From a virus, in IMG/VR virus record IMGVR_UViG_3300044731_001931, positions 1-30,782 of that record: 30,782 nucleotides of DNA, one strand, 5' to 3'. Position numbers and translations under genes: made by a program. Of this stretch, positions 6,264 through 12,343 are shown in pieces. The notes below the pieces were generated by a model, which was given only the letters and a program-made list of their open reading frames with translations, had not been told where the DNA came from and made no database searches. Every line of letters starts with the position of its first letter. Position 1 is the first letter of the stretch.

Positions 6264-6265
6264 CT

Positions 6266-6823
6266 ATGTACGAAAATAATGATGATTTTGATTTTGGCGC
6301 TGATTTAGGCGATGTGAATGAACAAGAGTTTGATTTAATCCCTGCCGGAAAATACCCGACCCAATGCGTGCAGGTTGAGCATGTATCAAGCAAAGCAGGC
6401 AACATGATGATCAAAGCAGAATTTGAAGTCGTGGGCGGCGAGTTCAGCAACCGTAAGATTTTTGAAAACTACAACGTGCAACATGCTAAAGCGTCAGTAG
6501 TTAATATCTCACTGGGCCATATTAAAAAATGGCTGGTTGCCTGTGGCCTTGAGCCAAACCAACGCTTAACCTTAAACCTGGTACGCCAGCTAGAAGGTCG
6601 TGAGTTTTTGGCATCTATCATAATTGAAAAGGACAAAACAGGTGCTTATCGCGATCAAAACCGCATTAATAAATATGAAGCGATTATTAATTCAGCAGCG
6701 CCCGCCCCGACCTACCAAGCTCAAGCTAGACCTAACCCAACCCCTGCACCGGTAGCCGAACAGCGCCCGCCAGCCCAACAGCCCACCGTTGCAACCGCTG
6801 GCAAGATGCCTTGGCAAGTATAA
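6266..6823 (+). CDS. DUF669-family single-stranded DNA-binding-like protein
   Basis: A 185-aa protein. An acidic start (NNDDFDFGADLGDVN) leads into the DUF669 core: FDLIPAGKYPTQCVQVE, KAEFEVVGGEFSNRKIFENY, and ISLGHIKKWLVACGL. A proline/alanine-rich flexible tail begins at about residue 145 and ends MPWQV. The fold and the disordered tail resemble phage SSBs, and the gene sits between Sak4 and the nuclease. It probably coats ssDNA for Sak4. The C-terminus lacks the usual acidic SSB tip; a small protein downstream has one (see 9566). Confidence 0.75.
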   Translation: MYENNDDFDFGADLGDVNEQEFDLIPAGKYPTQCVQVEHVSSKAGNMMIKAEFEVVGGEFSNRKIFENYNVQHAKASVVNISLGHIKKWLVACGLEPNQRLTLNLVRQLEGREFLASIIIEKDKTGAYRDQNRINKYEAIINSAAPAPTYQAQARPNPTPAPVAEQRPPAQQPTVATAGKMPWQV

Positions 6824-6834
6824 AAACTTAAGCC

Positions 6835-7953
6835 ATGGCAACTTCAACCTGTTATTGGGCGCGTGAGGACGCGCTCACCTCTAACGAGGATGACCTTATA
6901 AAAAACACAACGCTACGAGCGATTGATGACGCTATGCCCATCGAGCAAGCCCGTGGCCACTTAGGCATGTCACAAATAGGCAAAACAGACGAGCGGTCCT
7001 TGTGGTTTAAATACCGTTGGTCCTTGCCTGACACGCCACTCGCAAGAGTCCTGCGTATTTTTAGAGTCGGGCATATTTTAGAAGCCGAAGTTATTGCCTT
7101 ATTGCGCAACATACCCGGCGTTACAGTACATGAGAAAAACCCGCAAACCGGCGCACAGTTTAATTTCTCTTATCTGGGCGGTCATTTTTCGGGATCAATG
7201 GACGGTTGTATTGTCGGCATTCCAGAAGCGCCGGCAACCTGGCATGTATTGGAAGTTAAAACAGTCTCATCAAAACGCTTTGCGGTCTTGCAAAAGCAAG
7301 GCGTACAGCAATGGAGCCCTGAATACTATGCCCAACTACAGTGCTACATGGGCGCATCCGGTATGGATAGGGCGCTGTTTGTTGCTTATAACAAAGACAA
7401 CAGCGAACTGCACATCGAGCGCGTTAGACTTGAGCCGATGTTCTTTGATGCCATGATAGCCAGAGCAGAGCGCCTGATTACCCATAATGAACCCCCCGCC
7501 TCCAGCTATCCCAAGCGTGAATGGTTTGAAGCCAAGTTTATGAGCGAAGAAGCCCAAGCCATTTATTGGGGTGACAAACTGCCAGCGCCTAATTGCCGTA
7601 ACTGCCGCTTTGCCGTGGCGCGTATGGATTTAAACAACGGTGCCTGGTGGTGCGCTTTTAAACAAAGTGATCTATCAATCGGTAGCCAGCGCGTTGGCTG
7701 CAACAACCATAACTACTTGCCGGCCTTGATGCCACATAGCACGCTTAAAGACTTGGGTAGCGTGGCCGCACGTTATGTCACTGAAGACAACACCGGCTTT
7801 GTCAATAGCTACACTACCGAACCTAATCCGCATGTGTTTAGCTCTAAAGAATTGTATGCCATCAGCCAGACATCCGGGCTTAATGCGCATGTTTTAAAAG
7901 ATGAAGTCGTTACCGAGTTACGGGTAACGATGGGTGCGAGGGTGGTTTTATGA
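6835..7953 (+). CDS. PD-(D/E)XK nuclease with C-terminal four-cysteine cluster (Cas4/RecB-like)
   Basis: A 372-aa protein. RecB-type nuclease motifs are visible: GHILEAEV (His80, Glu83), GSMDG (Asp123), LEVK (Glu140, Lys142) and YYAQLQCYM (Gln167, Tyr171). Past the nuclease core Cys254, Cys257, Cys273 and Cys289 could ligate an iron-sulphur cluster or zinc, as in Cas4/AddB-like nucleases, although those enclose the core differently. It probably acts as the 5'-3' exonuclease partner of the Sak4 annealer, like lambda Exo with Beta. The last 80 residues are unassigned. Its stop overlaps the helicase start as ATGA. Confidence 0.8.
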   Translation: MATSTCYWAREDALTSNEDDLIKNTTLRAIDDAMPIEQARGHLGMSQIGKTDERSLWFKYRWSLPDTPLARVLRIFRVGHILEAEVIALLRNIPGVTVHEKNPQTGAQFNFSYLGGHFSGSMDGCIVGIPEAPATWHVLEVKTVSSKRFAVLQKQGVQQWSPEYYAQLQCYMGASGMDRALFVAYNKDNSELHIERVRLEPMFFDAMIARAERLITHNEPPASSYPKREWFEAKFMSEEAQAIYWGDKLPAPNCRNCRFAVARMDLNNGAWWCAFKQSDLSIGSQRVGCNNHNYLPALMPHSTLKDLGSVAARYVTEDNTGFVNSYTTEPNPHVFSSKELYAISQTSGLNAHVLKDEVVTELRVTMGARVVL

Positions 7954-9572
7954 ACTACTCACTAAGATCCTACCAACGCGGCGGGCTTGACAGCCTGTAT
8001 AACTGGTTTAGAACCAACCCGACCGGCCACCCGATTGTTAACGCCTGCGTAGGCGCAGGTAAAAGCATCATGTTGGCGCAACTTTGCCAAGAAGCCGTTA
8101 ATGGCTTTGAAGGTAAGGCACGGTTATTGATGATTACACCCAGTAAAGAATTGTGTGAACAGAATATGCACAAGCTGCAATCCTTGGCTAAAAATATACG
8201 CTTTGGCGTGATCTCTGCCAGTCTTGGTCGAAAAGATTTTGTTCATGATAAAGATGTCGTAATCGGTACCATTGGCAGTTTGCATAAGCGAGGTGAAAAG
8301 CTGGGGTATTTTGATTTGGTTTTAATTGATGAATGCCACTTAGTTAATCGTGCTGCAACCGGTATGTACCGGCAATTAATCACCATGCTGCAACGCCATA
8401 ACAGCAATGTCCGCGTAGTGGGCTGGACAGGTACGCCATTTCGCGGTAACGGGATATGGTTAACGGAAGGCAAAGACCGTTTGTTTACTGACATAGCCGC
8501 ACACATCCCGATGACCAAACTGCTACAAGAAGGTTTTTTGTCGCCCTTGGTATTGGCTGCGGCTACAACTCAGGTGAGTGCTGAATCGATTAAAACCACC
8601 GCCGGTGATTATGTCATTGCAGAATTAGCGGCGCTCTTGGATAAAGCCGAACTCACTGAAACGATTGCTGATGAAATCATTAGCCATGGCGCAGAGCGTA
8701 AAAAGTGGCTGGTCTATTGTGTAACGGTTGAACACGCCACCCACATGAGCCAAGCACTAAGCAACAGAGGCGTGTCTTGCCAAGTTATCTCAGCAAAAAC
8801 ACCCAAGAAAGAACGTGAGCAGCTCATTGCCCGGTTTAAATCTGGTCTGATTCGCTGTATTTGCAATGTAGCTGTGTTGACCACCGGCTTTGACGTGCCT
8901 GAAGTCGATATGATTGCCCTGGTACGCAATACTAAAAGCCCAGTGCTTTATGTGCAAATTGCCGGTCGTGGTATGCGTATTGCACCCGGTAAAGATAACT
9001 GTTTATGGCTTGATTTTACCGATACCACCGCACGCTTGGGGCCAGTTAATCAGGTCTACGGACGCAATGAACCCACAAAGAAAAAAGAACCAACTGAAGC
9101 GATAGTAAAAATCTGCCCAGAATGTGGAGCCTCTTGTCCACCGGGCGTTGGTAGCTGTGCAATGTGTGGTTATGTGTTCCCACCACCAGCTATTAATATC
9201 AATCCCAGTCTGTCGGGTGCAGAAATATTACTGATGGGCAAAGTGTTATTACCTGTGGATGAGATTTATTGTCATAGCGCAATAGCGAAAAAAACAAACA
9301 AACCCTATTTAGTTATTAAAGTACGGTCAGGTTTGGTCTGTTATAGCAAGAATCTAATGCTGGGCTGGGAAGGTTATGCTCAGCATAAGGCAGTAAAAGA
9401 ATTGGAGAAGCTTATTAACATGACTAGCGATACTTATCCCATCGATGTCCATGCCGCTATGCGATTATTTGAAGCGGGAGATATAACCTTTAAACCCTTT
9501 ACTCACATAGAGGTAGATTTTAATACCCCTTATAAAGACATCACCAAATTTATAGGAGAAAAGCCATGTTAA
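7950..9572 (+). CDS. SF2 DEAD/DEAH-box helicase with zinc ribbon
   Basis: A 540-aa helicase. Motif I is ACVGAGKS (32-39), motif Ia is TPSKELCEQN, and motif II is DECH (127-130). Motif III is GWTGTPFR, and motif VI is QIAGRGMR (336-343) with arginine fingers at 340 and 343. A Cys4 zinc ribbon follows (C389-x2-C392 and C403-x2-C406). The last 130 residues match no family I know. This is the phage Ssl2/RecG-like replication or branch-migration helicase often encoded with Sak4 modules. Operon position suggests it unwinds or remodels recombination intermediates. Start is ATGA-coupled to the nuclease. Confidence 0.85.
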   Translation: MNYSLRSYQRGGLDSLYNWFRTNPTGHPIVNACVGAGKSIMLAQLCQEAVNGFEGKARLLMITPSKELCEQNMHKLQSLAKNIRFGVISASLGRKDFVHDKDVVIGTIGSLHKRGEKLGYFDLVLIDECHLVNRAATGMYRQLITMLQRHNSNVRVVGWTGTPFRGNGIWLTEGKDRLFTDIAAHIPMTKLLQEGFLSPLVLAAATTQVSAESIKTTAGDYVIAELAALLDKAELTETIADEIISHGAERKKWLVYCVTVEHATHMSQALSNRGVSCQVISAKTPKKEREQLIARFKSGLIRCICNVAVLTTGFDVPEVDMIALVRNTKSPVLYVQIAGRGMRIAPGKDNCLWLDFTDTTARLGPVNQVYGRNEPTKKKEPTEAIVKICPECGASCPPGVGSCAMCGYVFPPPAININPSLSGAEILLMGKVLLPVDEIYCHSAIAKKTNKPYLVIKVRSGLVCYSKNLMLGWEGYAQHKAVKELEKLINMTSDTYPIDVHAAMRLFEAGDITFKPFTHIEVDFNTPYKDITKFIGEKPC

Positions 9573-9766
9573 CCCCGGCATCTAAACAGCGCCTTATCAA
9601 TGCGACACAGCATTTTTTGGATGACGTGCTTAATCAACCCGCTGTGTGTGATTGTAACCAATGCTTTAATTTTCTTGAAGGCCATTGCACCGTATTTAAT
9701 AGTAACCCACCCACAACGTTTTATTTAAGCGATTGTGAAAGTTGGGCTGAGGATGTGCCGTTTTGA
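9566..9766 (+). CDS. Small Cys-rich protein with SSB-like C-terminal tip
   Basis: 66 aa, starting inside the helicase stop region (7-nt overlap) with TAGGAG as ribosome site. It has CDCNQC followed by further Cys (EGHC, SDC), a likely zinc-binding module. It ends precisely in WAEDVPF. Bacterial SSB proteins end in acidic residues followed by I/V/L-P-F, and this tip docks onto SSB-partner proteins such as RecQ, PriA and ExoI. The match is short but at the exact C-terminus and in a recombination operon. It could recruit host repair proteins or compete with host SSB; this is inference. Confidence 0.6.
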   Translation: MLTPASKQRLINATQHFLDDVLNQPAVCDCNQCFNFLEGHCTVFNSNPPTTFYLSDCESWAEDVPF

Positions 9767-9828
9767 CTAGACATAAAGTGATTGATTTTAACGCCGTGTT
9801 AAGCGGAAAGCCGCGCACGGGACTTTAA
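9763..9828 (+). CDS. Possible 21-aa leader or microprotein
   Basis: TTG 9763 overlaps the preceding stop as TTGA and the frame runs to TAA 9826-9828 (MTRHKVIDFNAVLSGKPRTG, then L). GAGG lies about 10 nt upstream. The 3' half forms one arm of the inverted repeat 9801-9861. It may be a tiny coupled gene or chance. Confidence 0.2.
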   Translation: MTRHKVIDFNAVLSGKPRTGL

Positions 9829-9861
9829 AAAACAAACGAGCTTCGGGCGGCTTTTCCGCTT
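9801..9861. repeat. Inverted repeat / large stem-loop
   Basis: AAGCGGAAAGCCGC (9801-9814) is complementary to 9847-9861 (GCGGCTTTTCCGCTT) with one extra T. The predicted 14-bp stem with a 32-nt loop separates the 66-aa gene from the next small gene. No T tract follows, so it is more likely an mRNA-stability or regulatory element than a simple terminator. The 10-mer GCCGCGCACG here recurs at 5011-5020. Confidence 0.5.
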
Positions 9862-9873
9862 GAACTAAGAGTT

Positions 9874-10068
9874 ATGCATTTTATGAAGTTGAAAGATAAA
9901 AACTTAAAAAAGATGGTTGATGTCTGCGACAAAAACTGCCCAACAAGAAAGTGCTACTGGCCTAGAGAAGACCCAGGAACATTCAACCAAGGTCAAGGCT
10001 ACAAGTTCCGCTCACATGATTGGCTATGTGGAACTAGGGAGATAAAAGGATGCCCTGATGATGTATAA
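9874..10068 (+). CDS. Small Cys-rich protein of unknown function
   Basis: 64 aa from ATG 9874, or 61 aa from ATG 9883. Cysteines at VCDKNCPTRKCYW and later in WLCG and GCPDD suggest a metal-binding fold. The N-terminus is lysine-rich. It is the last gene of the rightward recombination operon, separated from it by the 9801-9861 stem-loop. I recognise no family. A role in DNA binding or as a protein inhibitor is possible but unsupported. Confidence 0.45.
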   Translation: MHFMKLKDKNLKKMVDVCDKNCPTRKCYWPREDPGTFNQGQGYKFRSHDWLCGTREIKGCPDDV

Positions 10069-10073
10069 CGCTA

Positions 10074-10209
10074 ATTAGACAGCCTAATGGACGCAAAACA
10101 TTGCGTCATCGGGTTGTCTAATGATTTATAAAAATTAAAAATCATTTTGATTTCATTTACATGGTGGACGTTAGCGCGTCCTAAAATAAATGTAAGACCT
10201 ATCATTAGA
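10074..10209. repeat. Cluster of nested inverted repeats upstream of the excisionase-like gene
   Basis: Element A: an 11-bp outer stem (10074-10084 with 10112-10122, one G-U) and a perfect 7-bp inner stem GACGCAA/TTGCGTC (10090-10096 with 10101-10107). Element B: AATGATTT (10120-10127) with AAATCATT (10138-10145). Element C: CATTTA/TAAATG (10154-10159 with 10187-10192) enclosing GGACG/CGTCC (10166-10170 with 10177-10181). TCTAATGAT (10117-10125) also pairs with ATCATTAGA (10201-10209). No reading frame occupies the 190-nt gap. It may be an operator array, a structured RNA or a small mobile repeat. Confidence 0.6.
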
Positions 10210-10258
10210 ACTAATAAACCCGCCTTATGAAAATATTACTAACAACAAGAGAAAAATC

Positions 10259-10561
10259 ATGAGCAGTAAACCCATAATCAACAGCAAAGAAGCCGCACAA
10301 TTATTACAAATGTCACCGGCTTATGTTTGCACACTTGCTTTAGAAGGCGATATACCCGCATTTAAATTAGGCGATGATTGGCGTTTTGTCACTGACCAGC
10401 TTATCAGCTATATGGCTGATAAAGCCTCACAACAACAGCGTCAACGCGAATTAGAAAAACAGCAGAAACGCGAATCTGAAAAACAGAATAAAAATAAATC
10501 CACGCAAAACAAACGTGGAAGACCAAAAAACGAACCCATTGATTTTTCTAAATATGCTTAA
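10259..10561 (+). CDS. Excisionase-like HTH_17 protein
   Basis: A 100-aa protein. Residues 5-50 form a MerR/excisionase winged helix (NSKEAAQLLQMSPAYVCTLA, LEGDIPAFKLGDDWRFVTDQ). The rest is a Gln/Lys-rich basic tail (RQRELEKQQKRESEKQNKNK) ending in an AT-hook-like KRGRPKN. It is convergent with the integrase, 5 nt between stops. Position and fold point to the recombination directionality factor (Xis) that bends attP DNA for excision, though HTH_17 proteins can also be simple regulators. Confidence 0.7.
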   Translation: MSSKPIINSKEAAQLLQMSPAYVCTLALEGDIPAFKLGDDWRFVTDQLISYMADKASQQQRQRELEKQQKRESEKQNKNKSTQNKRGRPKNEPIDFSKYA

Positions 10562-10566
10562 TTACC

Positions 10567-11649
10567 TTACCACATCATTTCAGCTAAATCTGATCCGCGC
10601 AAATTACTGTAACGCTTTAACATGCGTAAATCTTTATGACCGCTTATTTTAGCAATCTGTAAATCCGTCATTTTTGTTTTTTCATACAATCTACACACCG
10701 CTTCGTGTCGTAAATCATGCCAGTGTAAATCATCACACCCTGCAAGCTTGGCAATCGTTGACCATTTGCGGCTTAATTTAAGCGTTGTGCGCCGTAATGA
10801 TTCTTTTCTACCGTCCCAAAACGGAAAGATTAAATCGCTTTTACCTTGCCAATCAGATAAGGCTTGAATGGCAATCGATGACAGCGGCACTTGACGCTTA
10901 TCACCATTTTTTGTTTTATCCAAAAAAATGGTCTTTTTACCAAGGTCAACCTGACCGATAGATAGCGTGTACGTTTCTCGAAGACGCATAGCCGTTTCAA
11001 CCGCTAAAACAAACATCAAACGCCAGGCTAAATTATCTTGCACGATCCCGCGCTGAAAGTTATCAGGAACACCGCCGTCAATAATACACAAAATGCGCTC
11101 ATATTCTCCTTCATTTAACCGTCTGTCACGCTCAATATCCTCTTTTGCCTCGCCGTCAGCGGGCGTATAACTGGCATATCGATTAGGCAATAAGCGCAAG
11201 GGATTACTGCCAAGATTGCCACGCCTAACGCACCAATCCAGCAATCTCGCCACTGCACCAACTTTATGCCGGATAGATGACGGTGCAAGTCTATCCACGC
11301 GCTTCATGCTAGTGACCCACTGTTGCGCCCAATCGATGTTAATCGCTGATGTTTTCCATTTTGACATCAAAACAAGCAGGGAATTGAGTAAAATACGATC
11401 AGACTCTGACACGGCTACAATTTGCAAATATTCACGCGCCCACACGTCAACGGTATGCACAACAGGCTCATCAGTGACAAGTAACTCAACTGGGACAATC
11501 CCTTGATCCAAAAGCTTTTCAAGAGTCGCTGCATATTTTTCAGCCTCTTCTCGTGTTTCAGCACTCGCATAATGCGGCTTAGGCAAAAGTCCCTTGCGCC
11601 GTATAATAATTTCAAAACTTCCAGCCGAACGCTGCCTGATTGTTGCCAT
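10567..11649 (-). CDS. int: Tyrosine recombinase (phage integrase)
   Basis: 360 aa, complete. Residues 1-60 are an arm-binding-type N-terminus (MATIRQRSAGSFEIIIRRKG). Residues about 65-150 form the SAM-like core-binding domain. The catalytic domain shows Arg222 (AMRLRE), Lys247 (DKTKNGDK), His311 and Arg314 (HWHDLRH), His338 (SGHKD) and Tyr347 (LKRYSNL). The full catalytic set implies an active enzyme. The gene starts about 150 nt from a tRNA-Cys 3' fragment, which marks the likely attachment core. It faces the excisionase-like gene, the usual lambda-type arrangement. Confidence 0.92.
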   Translation of the reverse strand: MATIRQRSAGSFEIIIRRKGLLPKPHYASAETREEAEKYAATLEKLLDQGIVPVELLVTDEPVVHTVDVWAREYLQIVAVSESDRILLNSLLVLMSKWKTSAINIDWAQQWVTSMKRVDRLAPSSIRHKVGAVARLLDWCVRRGNLGSNPLRLLPNRYASYTPADGEAKEDIERDRRLNEGEYERILCIIDGGVPDNFQRGIVQDNLAWRLMFVLAVETAMRLRETYTLSIGQVDLGKKTIFLDKTKNGDKRQVPLSSIAIQALSDWQGKSDLIFPFWDGRKESLRRTTLKLSRKWSTIAKLAGCDDLHWHDLRHEAVCRLYEKTKMTDLQIAKISGHKDLRMLKRYSNLRGSDLAEMMW

Positions 11650-11682
11650 AACTTAAATAGACCCCTTGCCAATAGAATGCCG

Positions 11683-11700
11683 AGTGGTTTTAACCACTTC
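11683..11700. promoter_or_regulatory. Dyad upstream of int; possible operator or integrase arm site
   Basis: AGTGGTT-TT-AACCACT (11683-11698) is a perfect dyad 34 nt before the int start. The 9-mer AACCACTTC (11692-11700) recurs in the same orientation at 11883-11891 on the other side of the tRNA-derived core. Matching short repeats on both arms are what arm-type integrase sites look like, but autorepression of int is equally possible. Confidence 0.4.
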
Positions 11701-11767
11701 TTTAGTCGTTTTTTGGCTATTTTTACACTTTTTTTGCTTATATATGCAAGCTAAATAAACCCCAGAC

Positions 11768-11792
11768 ATAAAAAAACCGCTCGTAAGCGGTT
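11768..11792 (-). terminator. Intrinsic terminator after the tRNA-Cys fragment
   Basis: On the - strand AACCGCT (11792-11786), loop TACG, AGCGGTT (11781-11775) and a T7 run to 11768. It lies 9 nt past the CCA end, the usual place for a tRNA-gene terminator, so it may have been captured with the tRNA end. Confidence 0.75.
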
Positions 11793-11800
11793 GTATTTAT

Positions 11801-11847
11801 TGGAGGTTGCGGCCGGAATCGAACCGGCGTAGATGGCTTTGCAGGCG
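11801..11847 (-). other. attP: Attachment-site core: 3' half of a tRNA-Cys gene
   Basis: Read on the - strand this is a tRNA from the anticodon loop to CCA: loop CTGCAAA (anticodon GCA), stem strand GCCAT, variable CTAC, T-arm GCCGG-TTCGATT-CCGGC, acceptor strand CGCAACC, discriminator T, CCA. The 5' half (acceptor, D arm, anticodon 5' strand) is absent on the 11848+ side, where AT-rich DNA begins. A promoterless tRNA 3' end next to an integrase is the classical attachment identity segment, with crossover in or near the anticodon loop. It is not a functional tRNA gene. Tail genes lie on one side and int on the other, as in an uninterrupted attP. Confidence 0.75.
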
Positions 11848-11938
11848 GTATGATTTTTTTATATATCAATATGTTATATAAAAACCACTTCAAGGCGCAG
11901 TATTGCATCTAAAGCTGTGATAGTGAAATTGCTCTAAT

Positions 11939-11968
11939 TTGACACTCCCAAAATGTTTCGAGTATGCT
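11939..11968 (+). promoter_or_regulatory. Sigma70-type promoter
   Basis: TTGACA (11939-11944), 18-nt spacer, TATGCT (11963-11968). The -35 box is a consensus match. Predicted start about 11975, at the foot of a hairpin. Confidence 0.55.
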
Positions 11969-11974
11969 ATGCCC

Positions 11975-12047
11975 TGTAGTTACATAACTACACGGGCTTG
12001 ACCTCTTGGAACAAAACAGCGCACTAGCCGCTTTATGCGGTTTTTTT
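11975..12047 (+). ncRNA. Candidate ~73-nt small RNA or attenuated leader
   Basis: From the predicted start the RNA would contain a strong hairpin (GCCC and TGTAGTTA at 11971-11982 with TAACTACAC and GGGC at 11985-11997, one bulge). About 30 nt of unpaired sequence follow, then an intrinsic terminator CCGC-TTTAT-GCGG (12028-12040) with T7 (12041-12047). It could be a self-contained sRNA between attP and the tail operon, or an attenuator controlling the 73-aa gene at 12061. No reading frame explains it. Evidence is by pattern only. Confidence 0.4.
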
Positions 12048-12060
12048 ATGAGAGCAGGAT

Positions 12061-12282
12061 ATGGTTATCATCGATTTTTCAGCAACACCAAAGCAAGCCT
12101 TAAGACATGGTTTTATCAAAGGGCTTTCTTCTCCTATAATGCTATTTGATCATTTTGACGCTCCTCCAGTACATGAAGTTAAACAAATTGCAATGCCAAT
12201 TATAAGCCCAGCACAAGCTCTAACTAACGACTGGCGAACAATCGGTAATGACCTAAATAAAGTAATCGCTAAATTTTACTGA
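12061..12282 (+). CDS. Small phage protein of unknown function (73 aa)
   Basis: ATG 12061 preceded by AGCAGGA. The protein is MVIIDFSATPKQALRHGFIK and continues with a hydrophobic-aromatic middle (SSPIMLFDHFDAPPVHEV) and a helical end (NDWRTIGNDLNKVIAKFY). There is no signal peptide or membrane helix. It is the only rightward gene between the attachment core and the tail operon, the place where temperate phages carry lysogenic-conversion or superinfection genes. It has its own promoter and an upstream terminator that may attenuate it. Family unknown. Confidence 0.55.
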   Translation: MVIIDFSATPKQALRHGFIKGLSSPIMLFDHFDAPPVHEVKQIAMPIISPAQALTNDWRTIGNDLNKVIAKFY

Positions 12283-12304
12283 GTCCAATTTTGGGCTCAG
12301 TAAA
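12275..12304. terminator. Hairpin between convergent genes
   Basis: A 12-bp stem (12275-12286 with 12293-12304, one G-T pair) with loop AATTTT, overlapping the stop codon of the 73-aa gene. There is no T tract on either strand, so it may block read-through or protect 3' ends rather than act as a standard intrinsic terminator. It sits 40 nt past the end of the tail operon. Confidence 0.55.
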
Positions 12305-12343
12305 TATATCGACGAATCTGGTAAATCAAACCCCTATTCTGCT

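Noticed and set aside
10069-10200. Integron attC site
   Set aside because: The hairpins after a small gene and a GTTAGCG motif recall attC, but GTTAGCG does not fit GTTRRRY, no matching RYYYAAC site flanks it, and no integron integrase is present.
11801-11847. Functional tRNA-Cys gene
   Set aside because: Only the half from the anticodon loop to CCA is present; the acceptor 5' strand, D arm and anticodon 5' strand are missing from the adjacent AT-rich DNA.
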